Positions 39,229 to 47,764 of a stretch of DNA of 64,000 nucleotides are shown here, in pieces. Made by a program: the position numbers and the translations under genes. The stretch spans positions 370,925-434,924 of the forward strand of contig NZ_QGMQ01000002.1 of NCBI RefSeq assembly GCF_003259155.1, given 5' to 3'. Position 1 is the first letter of the stretch; each line of letters starts with the position of its first letter. The notes below the pieces were generated by a model. The model ran no database searches. It was given only the letters and a program-made list of their open reading frames with translations, and had not been told where the DNA came from. Origin of the DNA: Marinimicrobium alkaliphilum (GTDB lineage: Bacteria > Pseudomonadota > Gammaproteobacteria > Pseudomonadales > Cellvibrionaceae).

Positions 39229-39690
39229 TTAATTGTCCTGGCTTTCCCGAAAGACGGCGTCGATACCCTTAAAGCGGTTGTCGCTGGCTGCGCGGGTGTC
39301 GTGTTGGGGTACGTGGCACTGGGTGCAGAAGTAGCGTCGCGGCGATACTGCGCCGAGCGCCTGACCTTCGCGGTTCCAGTAGTGGGTAATGCTCACCATG
39401 GGCGCACCGGTCTGGACGCTCTGGCTGCGGCTGTGGCACACCAGGCATTGGTTGAAGTTCTTATCCACCTGGTACTCCCGAATCGGGTGCGGGATCATCG
39501 GGGGTTGCTCCGGGTAATTGCGCGTCGCGCGGTGAATGCCCGCGCGCTCCCCTGCCAGTGGTGGTGCCGGGTTGTCCTGTAAAATGGTGCCGCCGCGGCG
39601 CAAGCCGTCCGGTGCTGGCGGATCGACCAGCTCATTGGCAACGAGCGCGGCCGGTAGTGCGAGCAAGAGTGGAATCAACAGTTTTTTCAC
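39229..39690 (-). CDS. napB: NapB, dihaem cytochrome subunit of periplasmic nitrate reductase
   Basis: 153 residues with a signal peptide ([17 protein letters not shown]) and two CxxCH sites, CLVCH and CTQCH. The segment [20 protein letters not shown] is a family hallmark. It receives electrons from NapC and passes them to NapA. It starts 10 bases after napA. Confidence 0.97.
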   Translation of the reverse strand: MKKLLIPLLLALPAALVANELVDPPAPDGLRRGGTILQDNPAPPLAGERAGIHRATRNYPEQPPMIPHPIREYQVDKNFNQCLVCHSRSQSVQTGAPMVSITHYWNREGQALGAVSPRRYFCTQCHVPQHDTRAASDNRFKGIDAVFRESQDN

Positions 39691-39700
39691 GCCAGCCTCC

Positions 39701-42205
39701 TTATGCCAAGCTGATCAGTTCGAGTTTAACGGCACACTTTTTGTAATCAGTCTGCAGTGAGATAGGATCGGTAGCATCCAGTATCAACTTGTTCACCAGG
39801 CGATTGGCGTCAAAGAAGGGGATGTACACCAGGCCCTTGGGTGGTTTTACCCGACCCCGGGTTTCTACCCGAGCGCGCATGGTGCCGCGCCGGCTGGTGA
39901 TGCGAATCTCGCTGCCGCGCCGGAAGCCTTGGGCCCGTGCGTCGTCGTGATGCATATATACCAATGCGTGAGGCACCGCCAGATTCAGTTCCTCCACCCG
40001 TTGAGTCATGGTGCCGGTGTGCCAGTGCTCCAGAACCCGGCCAGTGCTGAGCCAGTAGGGAAACTCTTCGTCGGGCACCTCCGCCGGTGGCTCGTAGGGC
40101 AGCGCAAAAATGATCGCCTTGTTGTCCGGCTTGCCGTAAAACTGGACGCCGGAGCCCTTCTCGACATAGGGGTCGTAGCCCTCGCGGAAGCGCCAGAGGG
40201 TTTCCTTGCCGTCCACCACCGGCCAGCGCAGGCCGCGCACCTGGTGATAGGTTTCAAAGGGCGCCAGGTCGTGGGCCTTACCTCGACCGAACTGGGCATA
40301 CTCTTCAAACAGGCCCTTGTGCACGTAAAAGCCGAAGTGGTGGGATTCATCGTTACGGTAATCCTTATTCACCTCGGACAGCGGGAAGCGATCCACCTGA
40401 CCGTTGGCAAACAGAATGTCGAACAGGGTTTTGTCCCGGAAGTCCGGGGCTTTTGCCAGCAGCTCTTCGGGCCAGACATCTTTTACACCAATGCGGCGCG
40501 ACAGCTCCATCATCTGCCACAGGTCAGAGCGGGCATCGCCCGGTGGCGATACCAGTTGATGCCAGAATTGGGTGCGCCGTTCGGCATTGCCATAGGCGCC
40601 TTCTTTTTCCACCCACATGGCGGCGGGCAGAATCAGATCGGCGGCCTGGGCCGAGACGGTCGGGTAGACGTCAGACACCACCACAAAGGCTTTCGGGTTG
40701 CGCCAGCCGGGCATGATTTCCTGCATGATATTGGGGCCGGCCTGGACGTTGTTGTTGACCTGGGTCCAGTAAAAGCGCAGCACCCCATCTTTGAGTTTGC
40801 GGCTTTGCTCGACCGCAGAGAATCCGACTTTTGAGGGCACGGCGCCCTCGGGCAGCTTCCAGACTTTTTCCGCAAAGGCCCGATGCTCGGCATTGGTCAC
40901 CAGCATATCGGCGGGCAGGCGGTGGGCAAAGGTGCCCACTTCCCGGGCTGAGCCACAGGCCGAGGGTTGCCCGGTGAGAGAGAAGGGGCTGTTGCCCGGC
41001 TCGCTGATTTTACCGGTCAGCAAATGCAGGTTGTAGACCATGTTGTTGGCCCACACACCGCGGGTGTGTTGGTTAAAGCCCATGGTCCAGAAGGACATGA
41101 CCTTTTTGTTCGGGTTGGCATAAATCTCCGCCAGGTGGCGCAGACGCTGAGCCGGTACACCGGTTTCGCGTTCGGCGCGCTCGACGGTGTAGGGGCGCAC
41201 AAACGCGGCGAACTCCTCAAAGCTGATATCGCTCCAGGTGTTGGCCTTGCCGGCACCGGTAGCACGCTGCTGGCGCGGGTCTTCCGGGCGCAGGCCATAG
41301 CCGATGTCATCCTGGCCTTTGGCGAAGCGGGTGTATTTGTTGACGAAGTCCTCGTTGACCTTGCCTTCCTGAATGATGTAGTTGGCAATGTAGTTGAGGA
41401 TGATCAGGTCGGTGTGCGGTTTGAAGATCATGGGCACATCGGCGAGTTCGAAACTGCGGGTTTCGTAGGGCGACATGGCCACCACTTCGACGTGGTCGAA
41501 GGACAGGCGGCGGTCGGCCACGCGGCTCCAGAGCATGGGATGCATTTCGGCCATGTTGGCGCCCCAGAGAACGAAGGCGTCGGCGTGCTCGATGTCGTCA
41601 TAGCATCCCATGGGTTCGTCGATGCCAAAGGTGCGCATAAAGCCCGCAACCGCCGAGGCCATGCAGTGACGGGCGTTGGGGTCGAGGTTGTTGCTCAGCA
41701 GCCCGGCTTTGAACAGTTTGCTGGCGGCGTAGGCCTCCCAGATGGTCCACTGGCCGGAGCCGAACATGGCGACGCTCTCCGGGCCGTCCTCCCGGATGGC
41801 TTCCTTGATCTTGTCGGCCATCAGATCGAGCGCGTGATCCCAGCTGACCTCGGTAAACTGGCCCTGCTTGTCGTACTTGCCGTCCTTCATCCGCAACAAG
41901 GGTTTGTGCAGACGGTCCGGGCCGTACATGATCTTTGACAGGAAATAGCCTTTGACGCAGTTCAGGCCCCGGTTGACCTCGCTTTGAACGTCGCCGTGAG
42001 TGGCGACCACATGGTCGTTCTTGGTGGCAACCATCACACCACAGCCCACGCCACAAAAACGGCAGGGGGCCTTGTCCCACTTCAGGGAGGCCAGCTCCCG
42101 GTTGGTGACAACGTTAGTGGCACTGGCGGGTAAGGGCAGACCGACGGCGGCAGCGGCGGCGGCGGCAGCGTTAGCCTTGGCAAAATCGCGGCGGGTGAGT
42201 TTCAT
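39701..42205 (-). CDS. napA: NapA, catalytic subunit of periplasmic nitrate reductase
   Basis: 834 residues from ATG 42205, with GAGGAG upstream; the TTG nine bases earlier overlaps napD and is rejected. Twin-arginine signal [20 protein letters not shown]. The 4Fe-4S site has [17 protein letters not shown] plus CVKGY, and bis-MGD binding regions include [16 protein letters not shown], whose Cys is the expected molybdenum ligand. It reduces nitrate to nitrite in the periplasm. The folded holoenzyme is exported by Tat, and NapD guards the signal. Confidence 0.98.
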   Translation of the reverse strand: MKLTRRDFAKANAAAAAAAAVGLPLPASATNVVTNRELASLKWDKAPCRFCGVGCGVMVATKNDHVVATHGDVQSEVNRGLNCVKGYFLSKIMYGPDRLHKPLLRMKDGKYDKQGQFTEVSWDHALDLMADKIKEAIREDGPESVAMFGSGQWTIWEAYAASKLFKAGLLSNNLDPNARHCMASAVAGFMRTFGIDEPMGCYDDIEHADAFVLWGANMAEMHPMLWSRVADRRLSFDHVEVVAMSPYETRSFELADVPMIFKPHTDLIILNYIANYIIQEGKVNEDFVNKYTRFAKGQDDIGYGLRPEDPRQQRATGAGKANTWSDISFEEFAAFVRPYTVERAERETGVPAQRLRHLAEIYANPNKKVMSFWTMGFNQHTRGVWANNMVYNLHLLTGKISEPGNSPFSLTGQPSACGSAREVGTFAHRLPADMLVTNAEHRAFAEKVWKLPEGAVPSKVGFSAVEQSRKLKDGVLRFYWTQVNNNVQAGPNIMQEIMPGWRNPKAFVVVSDVYPTVSAQAADLILPAAMWVEKEGAYGNAERRTQFWHQLVSPPGDARSDLWQMMELSRRIGVKDVWPEELLAKAPDFRDKTLFDILFANGQVDRFPLSEVNKDYRNDESHHFGFYVHKGLFEEYAQFGRGKAHDLAPFETYHQVRGLRWPVVDGKETLWRFREGYDPYVEKGSGVQFYGKPDNKAIIFALPYEPPAEVPDEEFPYWLSTGRVLEHWHTGTMTQRVEELNLAVPHALVYMHHDDARAQGFRRGSEIRITSRRGTMRARVETRGRVKPPKGLVYIPFFDANRLVNKLILDATDPISLQTDYKKCAVKLELISLA

Positions 42206-42210
42206 GGTGC

Positions 42211-42495
42211 TCAAAGCTCCTCATCGAGTATTTCGTGGTAAACCAGCGCGGCGCTGATAACACCGGGTCGCTCGCCGGTTTGGTCGATGGCGTCGAGAAT
42301 GGCCTGGGGGTCGGCACACTCCATAACAACCACCAACTTGCCTGCGGGGTCCTGTGCGTGAATTTCGGTGGCTGGACGGGCCAGCAACCAGGTTTTGGTG
42401 TCTTCAAAGGCCTCTGGCCGGACATGCACCACATAGCTGGCGACGTGCATGGAATGCGGGTCAATCTCGGCCGTGGCGATACGCGTGGGCATCAT
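42211..42495 (-). CDS. napD: NapD, chaperone for the NapA signal peptide
   Basis: 94 residues. [20 protein letters not shown] and [20 protein letters not shown] form the ferredoxin-like NapD fold. It is cytoplasmic, binds the NapA Tat signal and controls its maturation. It ends 6 bases before napA. Two successive Met codons make the exact start ambiguous by one residue. Confidence 0.94.
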   Translation of the reverse strand: MMPTRIATAEIDPHSMHVASYVVHVRPEAFEDTKTWLLARPATEIHAQDPAGKLVVVMECADPQAILDAIDQTGERPGVISAALVYHEILDEEL

Positions 42496-42523
42496 GGCGG
42501 TAGTCTCCTAATTGTGTGGCCGA

Positions 42524-42700
42524 CTATACGCCGGGCGGGCCCATGACGAGCTGGTACATCCAGATGCTGAAGCCCATGCCAGCGACCAGGAAAAAGGTCA
42601 ACAGCGGAAAAAGGAGAACGATGATAAAGAGAAACAGCCGCCACTCGCGGCGTTTCTGTAGTTGTTGTTCCGGGGTCAGGGAATTGCTCTCACTGGCCAC
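42524..42700 (-). CDS. napE: NapE, small membrane protein of the nap operon
   Basis: 58 residues from GTG 42700, with GGGAGG at 42707-42712. N-terminal SESNSLTPEQQLQKRREWRL is followed by one hydrophobic helix (FLFIIVLLFPLLTFFLVAG) and the ending YQLVMGPPGV, which matches NapE. Role not well defined. It is the first gene of napEDABC, and no napF, napG or napH gene follows. It was read directly from the minus strand. Confidence 0.9.
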   Translation of the reverse strand: MASESNSLTPEQQLQKRREWRLFLFIIVLLFPLLTFFLVAGMGFSIWMYQLVMGPPGV

Positions 42701-42736
42701 ACGTACCTCCCGTACTCATCGTGGTTTTGAGTTCTT

Positions 42737-42778
42737 ATGGTAATGATGCGATCGACGTCATCGTTTGATATGTATCAA
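42737..42778 (-). promoter_or_regulatory. FNR/ANR-dependent class II promoter of napEDABC
   Basis: A perfect FNR-type box, TTGAT-ATGT-ATCAA, lies at 42765-42778. Exactly 22 bases downstream on the minus strand is the -10-like TACCAT (42737-42742). This is the geometry of an FNR site centred at -41.5. The promoter is about 37 bases ahead of the napE GTG. Confidence 0.8.
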
Positions 42779-42903
42779 GCGTAGATTCGATACGTGGGTA
42801 AGGCTAGTGGACCATCGGGGGTACCGCCAAGGGGGTAGGGCGGATTTTTGATGCGGATCAAATAGTCAGAGAATTTCGGCAGGAAGGTCGAGATGCGCGA
42901 CGT

Positions 42904-42928
42904 GGGCTGGCATGAATAATGCCAGCCC
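42904..42928. terminator. Hairpin after the HiPIP gene
   Basis: GGGCTGGCAT (42904-42913) pairs perfectly with ATGCCAGCCC (42919-42928) around a 5-base loop. It lies between the HiPIP stop and the nap promoter, on the transcript of the HiPIP gene. No T-run. Confidence 0.5.
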
Positions 42929-42939
42929 GGGGCGCCTGG

Positions 42940-43224
42940 TTAGCGGGGAGCCCAGACGCTGCACCAGCCTTTGGCGGCAACACTTTTGCCCGGGAAGAGG
43001 TTACAACCCACCCAGTCTTCCGAAAGGTCGCCTGAGGCGTGGATGCAGTTGTCGCAATACTGGCCTTCGACTTCGCTGGTTTCAATGTACTGAAGGGCCT
43101 GCGCCTGAGGGTCATCGGTGGCGAGACGGGGCTTATCGGCCGCCGCGTAACCCACTGGGATATTCACCAGCGGAATCAGTCCGGCGGTGGCTGTGGACAG
43201 TTTGAGAAAATCTCTGCGTTTCAT
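42940..43224 (-). CDS. High-potential iron-sulfur protein (HiPIP)
   Basis: 94 residues. The Tat signal MKRRDFLKLSTATAGLIPLV is followed by a domain of about 60 residues with the four cluster cysteines in CDNC, GCNLFPGKS and GWCSVWAP, the HiPIP spacing. These periplasmic 4Fe-4S proteins donate electrons, often to reaction centres, oxidases or nitrogen-oxide reductases. Its position next to nap suggests service in anaerobic respiration, but it has its own promoter. Confidence 0.93.
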   Translation of the reverse strand: MKRRDFLKLSTATAGLIPLVNIPVGYAAADKPRLATDDPQAQALQYIETSEVEGQYCDNCIHASGDLSEDWVGCNLFPGKSVAAKGWCSVWAPR

Positions 43225-43268
43225 GGCTAACTCCTCACGGGTTATAGGTCGGGTTGCTTGGTTTCATA

Positions 43269-43274
43269 ATTATA
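43269..43274 (-). promoter_or_regulatory. Probable -10 box of the HiPIP gene
   Basis: TATAAT on the minus strand lies 44 bases before the HiPIP ATG. No convincing -35 hexamer is seen. The region 43286-43395 upstream is AT-rich and holds no gene. Confidence 0.4.
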
Positions 43275-43395
43275 CGTTGAGCTTAACCCTTGGATGCCTA
43301 AAACGTCAAAAAACTGTCGTAATAAGAATCTTTATTATTTAGATTTATGGCTGAAATGTATGGTTGAGAGAGACCCACTGTCTAGCCGGTATTTT

Positions 43396-43785
43396 CTATC
43401 CAAGCTCAATAATCTGACTGCGAAAATCCAGAGACTTGAAGTCTTCCTGGATGTCTTCACCGAATTCCAGAATTGTTTCATCGTCCTCGTCATAGAACCA
43501 GTTTAGCGTGATGTGATTTCCGTCGGCGGCAGAGTTGTTAAGAGCTTCAAAAAAGCTGAACAGTAGTTTAGTACTGGAACTGTTAAAGTAACCCAAAGAA
43601 ATGTTTACCGTGATTGCGGAGCCTCCGCATTCGGCGAGGTAGGCGCGGGTGGCATCAATGATGGGCTGGTAGAACGCTGACGCGTTTTCCGGATAGGATT
43701 CACCTTTGATGGCCAGGCTGTGCGCGGAAAAGTCAAACTCAACCTCAGGTGTGGTGGGTGAGGCAGGTATGCGGAGGTGATTCAT
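43396..43785 (-). CDS. siaC: SiaC-family regulatory phosphoprotein (DUF1987)
   Basis: 129 residues. MNHLRIPASPTTPEVEFDFS, GESYPENASAFYQPI, NISLGYFNSSSTKLLF and WFYDEDDETILEFGEDI match SiaC. The Ser/Thr-rich loop FNSSSTK contains the residue phosphorylated in P. aeruginosa SiaC. In that organism unphosphorylated SiaC activates the diguanylate cyclase SiaD. Here it is the third gene of a three-gene minus-strand operon (phosphatase, kinase, target), and no siaD follows; the next gene downstream is the HiPIP, 171 bases away. Confidence 0.88.
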   Translation of the reverse strand: MNHLRIPASPTTPEVEFDFSAHSLAIKGESYPENASAFYQPIIDATRAYLAECGGSAITVNISLGYFNSSSTKLLFSFFEALNNSAADGNHITLNWFYDEDDETILEFGEDIQEDFKSLDFRSQIIELG

Positions 43786-43801
43786 GTTGACTCCTTGGAT
43801 A

Positions 43802-44365
43802 TCAAATGATGGCTTTTACACAAAAGAGTATTGATGTCGGGTCATCGGGGGCCGGGGTAAAGTAAAAATCGAGTGGGGCGCTGGCGTCACGGGCAATGGT
43901 CAGAAACCCCAATCCCGCGCCTTTGCTGTTGGTATCCGGATTCTGTTCCTGCCGCAGTGCTGCACGGTAAGCCTGCTTGATGTCTGTGAGTGTCATGTCG
44001 CGCAAGGGCAATAGCCGTTCGCGAAGACGCTCGATATCGCTGTGTTTTATGGGATTGGTTGATAACAGGGTATAGCCGTCTTCACTCAAATGAATGCACA
44101 GCGATCCTCGCCGGATTTCACCGTCAGTGATTTCGCTGGGTGTCAGTGAATCTGCCGAGTAGTGAACAATGTTTTGAGACATTTCAACAAAAGACGAGAA
44201 TATTTTCTTCCGTTGGGTATTCGAAATGTCGGAGCCGGCCAGACGGCTGCGTATGGTTTCAGCCATTGCGGCAATCACATTTTGAGAAAAGTAACCGGAA
44301 TAGTAGAACAGCACATTGGCTTCTTGTGCGCTGGCTTTGAAGTCGGACAGGACGTCAAGGGACAT
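43802..44365 (-). CDS. siaB: SiaB-family protein kinase
   Basis: 187 residues. VLFYYSGYFSQNVIAAMAET, FVEMSQNIVHYSADSL (the GHKL N-box region with E and N) and NSKGAGLGFLTIARDASAPL (Gly-rich nucleotide lid) match the SiaB/DUF6272 kinase family, an anti-sigma-factor-kinase relative that phosphorylates SiaC. It lies between the SiaA-like and SiaC genes, with gaps of 9 and 16 bases. Confidence 0.85.
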   Translation of the reverse strand: MSLDVLSDFKASAQEANVLFYYSGYFSQNVIAAMAETIRSRLAGSDISNTQRKKIFSSFVEMSQNIVHYSADSLTPSEITDGEIRRGSLCIHLSEDGYTLLSTNPIKHSDIERLRERLLPLRDMTLTDIKQAYRAALRQEQNPDTNSKGAGLGFLTIARDASAPLDFYFTPAPDDPTSILFCVKAII

Positions 44366-44374
44366 GGTGGATCC

Positions 44375-45613
44375 TCAAACGTGGATTCGAAAGCAAAAGA
44401 ATGTCAGGTCATCACGGCGCAGCTCTTCACCCTGCCAGAGTGACAGCTGATCAAGCAGTGATTTGCTGAGTGCAGCAGGTGTCGCCTGGCGCTGGTTCTG
44501 GAGCAGTGTTCGTATTGGACGTTTTCCGAAGGCGATGTTCTTGCGGTCACCGATTTGGTCGATAAGACCATCGGTTGTGACCAGTACTAGCGTCTCTGGT
44601 GGGAGGAAAAGCCGTTGATTATGCCATTTAAAATTGTCAGGTGTGTCGACATGGCCGACGCCCATTCTGTCGCCTTTGAAGTGCAATACCTCCTCGGAAT
44701 CCGGTGAGAGTGAAAACAGCGCGGCTTTTGCGCCTGCGACAGTGAGCGCTTGACTACGTCTGTCAAACCACATAAACGTCGCATCAAAACCGTCATCAGA
44801 TTCAGGGGTTATGCCGTTTGTCGAGCATTGGCCGAGTTGCGACTTGATGCTCTGGTTGACCTCTGCCAGTAAGGCGGCAGGGTCCTCAGGGCCGAGCTTC
44901 TCCAGTGCCTGTCCAAGGCAAGAAGATGCAATCAATGTCATGAATGCGCCGGGGACCCCGTGGCCGGTACAATCGGCAATGGCCGCAAACCAGCCCTCGG
45001 CACGATTGACGAAGTGGTAAAAATCACCGCCGACGGTATCTCTGGGTTGCCACTCCAAGTGAGCAGTGGGCAGGCTTTCGCTAAGGGCCTGATCCGATGT
45101 CCGAAGCATGGCGCGCTGTATGACACTGGCATAGTCAATGCTGTGCATGATCTGGCGGTTTTTTTCAGCTTGTAGCTCGGCCACCAGATTCATGAGGTCC
45201 ATCCCCGAGCCCAGGCCCAGATAAGTGTTGTCATCGGTAATAATGAAACCGTCAGACAGGGCCTTTTCACCGCTGGCAACTGCCTGGAAGGTCAACGCTT
45301 CAATTGACAGGCCTTGATCGACGATCAGGGGTTCGGCGTCCATAAAAAGCGTGCAGTTCTTTCGACCGTACACTTCTTTGTGGAAGGGCTTGGCAACCTG
45401 TGTAAGAAAGCGGTCCCGATTTATCAGGCCAACCGGAAGGCCATTATCTACGACAGGCAGGCTGGTGACTTTGGCGTGTTGGTCGAAGAGGGCCTGAACA
45501 TCCTGGTTGGTCAGATCGGGAGACACCTGGAGCTGATGAGCACACAGGTCCCGTGCGGAGACCTGCGTGGGGCGGGGCATAGTCGTGCGTGATGCATCGA
45601 AAGCGATGGTCAT
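44375..45613 (-). CDS. CBS-domain PP2C (SpoIIE) phosphatase, SiaA-like
   Basis: 412 residues. Residues 20-150 look like two CBS motifs (VTSLPVVDNGLPVGLINRDR and the later DGFIITDDNTYLGLGSGMDL). Then comes the SpoIIE/PP2C domain with ERP-type start LEWQPRDTVGGDFYHF, IADCTGHGVPGAFMTLIAS and LVLVTTDGLIDQIGDRKNI, retaining metal-binding Asp residues. In P. aeruginosa SiaA is a membrane protein with a HAMP region; here no membrane segment is seen and CBS domains replace it, so the input is probably a cytosolic ligand (inference). It should dephosphorylate the SiaC protein. Confidence 0.85.
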   Translation of the reverse strand: MTIAFDASRTTMPRPTQVSARDLCAHQLQVSPDLTNQDVQALFDQHAKVTSLPVVDNGLPVGLINRDRFLTQVAKPFHKEVYGRKNCTLFMDAEPLIVDQGLSIEALTFQAVASGEKALSDGFIITDDNTYLGLGSGMDLMNLVAELQAEKNRQIMHSIDYASVIQRAMLRTSDQALSESLPTAHLEWQPRDTVGGDFYHFVNRAEGWFAAIADCTGHGVPGAFMTLIASSCLGQALEKLGPEDPAALLAEVNQSIKSQLGQCSTNGITPESDDGFDATFMWFDRRSQALTVAGAKAALFSLSPDSEEVLHFKGDRMGVGHVDTPDNFKWHNQRLFLPPETLVLVTTDGLIDQIGDRKNIAFGKRPIRTLLQNQRQATPAALSKSLLDQLSLWQGEELRRDDLTFFCFRIHV

Positions 45614-45680
45614 AATGGCTTCCCATTGGTGTAGATTTTGGTGCCATTATCGGGGCTGCCTATGACCGCTTTATGACAGG

Positions 45681-45929
45681 TTAACCGCCAGTGACCGGTG
45701 GAAAAAAAGCGACTTCATCGCCCGGGTTTACCGGTGCCGTGCGATCCACCAGGCTGTGGTTGACCGCGCACAGGAGCGAAGGCGAAGACAGAGCCGACAT
45801 CCAGCCGCTGTCCCGCTGCCGCAAGTGCGTGAGGACCTCCGTGACGGTGGTGGGTTCGGTGATATCCAGTATCAGCTGATCGGTATCCAGCTGTTCGCGC
45901 AGACTGGCAAAAAAACAGACGGTAATCAT
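45681..45929 (-). CDS. moaD: MoaD, molybdopterin synthase sulfur-carrier subunit
   Basis: 82 residues with a ubiquitin-like fold and the obligatory C-terminal Gly-Gly (FFPPVTGG). VCFFASLREQLDTDQLIL and GDEVAFFPPV are typical. The terminal Gly is thiocarboxylated and donates sulfur to make molybdopterin with MoaE. moaE does not follow here. It is five bases after moaB. Confidence 0.92.
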   Translation of the reverse strand: MITVCFFASLREQLDTDQLILDITEPTTVTEVLTHLRQRDSGWMSALSSPSLLCAVNHSLVDRTAPVNPGDEVAFFPPVTGG

Positions 45930-45934
45930 GGGTG

Positions 45935-46474
45935 TTAGCCTCGGGTCTCGCAGGCGTTACTGCGCGTCAGATGCGGTACAAAGTTGCACGGGCCCTGGCG
46001 GGAATCGAGCTGGCGCGAAAGGATCTTCTGCCAGCCCGTACGGCAGGCACCGGTAGAGCCGGGCAGGCAGGCGATCAGGGTGCGGTTGGCGAGCCCGGCG
46101 AGGGCGCGGGACTGTACCGTGGAGGTGCCGATCTCGTCGTAGGACAGCTGGCGGAACAGCTCGCCGAAGCCTTCCACTTCTTTATCCAGCAAGGGCTTGA
46201 TGGCCTCGGGGGTTGAGTCTCGCTCGGTAAAACCGGTGCCACCGGTGATGATCACAACCTGGACCTCGGGGTCGGCAATCCAGGCCGATACCTGAGCGCG
46301 GATCTGATAGATATCGTCTTTGACCAGCGCCCGTGCCGCCAGTTCGTGGTTTTCTCCAGTGAGCGCCTCGGCAAGATAGCCGCCCGAGGTGTCGTTATCA
46401 AAGGTGCGGGTGTCGGAGACGGTCAATACCGCAATATTCAAGGGGACTAAGGTGTCGGTCGTGTGCTGACCCAT
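45935..46474 (-). CDS. moaB: MoaB, molybdenum cofactor biosynthesis protein B
   Basis: 179 residues. [40 protein letters not shown] and [20 protein letters not shown] match MoaB/MogA. MogA-like proteins adenylylate molybdopterin; MoaB is its paralogue with the same fold, and in organisms without mog it may perform this step. It lies between moaA (52 bases) and moaD. Confidence 0.95.
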   Translation of the reverse strand: MGQHTTDTLVPLNIAVLTVSDTRTFDNDTSGGYLAEALTGENHELAARALVKDDIYQIRAQVSAWIADPEVQVVIITGGTGFTERDSTPEAIKPLLDKEVEGFGELFRQLSYDEIGTSTVQSRALAGLANRTLIACLPGSTGACRTGWQKILSRQLDSRQGPCNFVPHLTRSNACETRG

Positions 46475-46526
46475 AGGGAAACTCCAAACAGGGAAAAGAT
46501 TCGTCGGTGATCCATCTGCCGGGTGC

Positions 46527-47504
46527 CTATCCGCCGATCATGGCAAGTTGCCGGGTGGCGCCGGGGTTGCCCTGGTGCAGACCGTGAGTGGCGGACTTAC
46601 CTGCGACAGCCTCCTGCAAAAAAGCCATGACTGGTTCCGGTTCGTCCGCCTGCAGCAGGTGGCGCAGGCTTTGATGGGCATCGGCAAACAGGCACAAAAA
46701 CAGTTTGCCGTCGCTGGATACCCGCAGGCGGTTGCAGCTGGCACAGAAGTCCTTGCTGTAGGGCATGATCATGCCGATGCTGCCGGCGTAGCCCGGGTGC
46801 CAGAACTCGCGCGCGGGCCCGGCGTGACGGCTGCGTATTTTTTCCTGCCACCCCTGGGCCGTGAGCCGGGCGATGACGGTGTCACCGTCGACGTGGTGGC
46901 GCTCAAAGAAGGCCTGATTGTCGCCGGTCTGCATCAACTCGATCATACGCAGGGTTATGCGCCGGTCGCGCACAAAGGCGATAAAGTCGTCCAGAGCATC
47001 GTCGTTATATTCGCGCATCAGGACGCTGTTGATTTTGATGCTTTCGATCCCGAGCTCATCTGCCAGCGCCAGGCCGTCGAGGATTTTGGTGAGCTTGTCG
47101 TGACCGGTAATCATCTCAAAGCGCGCCGCGTCCAGACTGTCGACGCTGACGTTGAGCGCATCCAGGCCCGCCGCTTTCCACGCCGGCAGGTCCTGACTCA
47201 GGCGGTAGCCGTTGGTGGTCAGGGCGACGGTCTCGATGCCGGGGGTGGCTTTGCACAGGCGGATGATGTCGGGCAGGTCTTTGCGCAGCGAAGGCTCGCC
47301 CCCGGTTATACGCACCTTACGGGTACCCAAACGCGCGAAGGCCGCCACCAGACGGCGGATTTCATCCAGCGTCAGATCCTGAGCGCGGGCGTCGGGGCCA
47401 CAATCGGTGCCATCGGGCAGGCAGTAATTGCAACGGAAGTTGCACACTTCCGTGACAGACAGGCGCAGGTAGGTAAACCGGCGCTGGTAGGAATCGGTCA
47501 GCAT
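46527..47504 (-). CDS. moaA: MoaA, GTP 3',8-cyclase
   Basis: 325 residues from ATG 47504; the GTG three codons upstream is unlikely. The radical-SAM motif is CNFRCNYC near the N terminus, and the second cluster is bound by CASCNRLRVSSDGKLFLCLF. It ends MIGG, fitting the conserved GG tail that MoaA inserts into its active site. It performs the first step of molybdenum cofactor synthesis. The leader before the gene looks like a riboswitch. Confidence 0.97.
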   Translation of the reverse strand: MLTDSYQRRFTYLRLSVTEVCNFRCNYCLPDGTDCGPDARAQDLTLDEIRRLVAAFARLGTRKVRITGGEPSLRKDLPDIIRLCKATPGIETVALTTNGYRLSQDLPAWKAAGLDALNVSVDSLDAARFEMITGHDKLTKILDGLALADELGIESIKINSVLMREYNDDALDDFIAFVRDRRITLRMIELMQTGDNQAFFERHHVDGDTVIARLTAQGWQEKIRSRHAGPAREFWHPGYAGSIGMIMPYSKDFCASCNRLRVSSDGKLFLCLFADAHQSLRHLLQADEPEPVMAFLQEAVAGKSATHGLHQGNPGATRQLAMIGG

Positions 47505-47640
47505 ATGGAACACCTTTCCAAGTGTGGGAGGCCTGCCCGTTTCCCGGCAGACCCTGGCAAACGCACCCTTGTGGGGCTGGTTCGCGGCCCGCGCACCTTT
47601 CCGGCGCAGGCCGGGGCAGGTACAGGGGCTCGGTGTGTTT
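47505..47640 (-). ncRNA. Probable Moco/Tuco riboswitch in the moaA leader
   Basis: The transcript between the promoter at 47662-47689 and moaA is about 135 bases and strongly folded. It contains CCGGCCTGCGCCGGAAAGG, then a stem GGTCTGCC/GGGCAGGCC around GGAAAC, then CCTCCC. The 5' AACACACC and 3' GGTGTT can close a long-range stem that sits against the GGAAAGG ribosome site of moaA. Position and conserved pieces resemble the Moco RNA motif known upstream of moaA in many gammaproteobacteria; I could not run a covariance model. Confidence 0.68.
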
Positions 47641-47661
47641 TAAAATGGGTCACTCACTGCC

Positions 47662-47689
47662 AGTATAGATCACTCTCGACACTGAACAA
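47662..47689 (-). promoter_or_regulatory. Promoter of the moaA-moaB-moaD unit
   Basis: On the minus strand, TTGTTC (47684-47689) and TATACT (47662-47667) are 16 bases apart, and the riboswitch-like leader starts about 20 bases later. Confidence 0.6.
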
Positions 47690-47764
47690 GCGGTAATGAC
47701 GCCATGGTTGCACAGTAATAGCAGTCAAACTTTGTGCCAGATCAACCGCAGGGCGTTTGGGTCG

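Noticed and set aside
43286-43395. Short AT-rich frame between HiPIP and siaC on the plus strand
   Set aside because: It mostly mirrors the siaC end, has no ribosome site and no conserved content.
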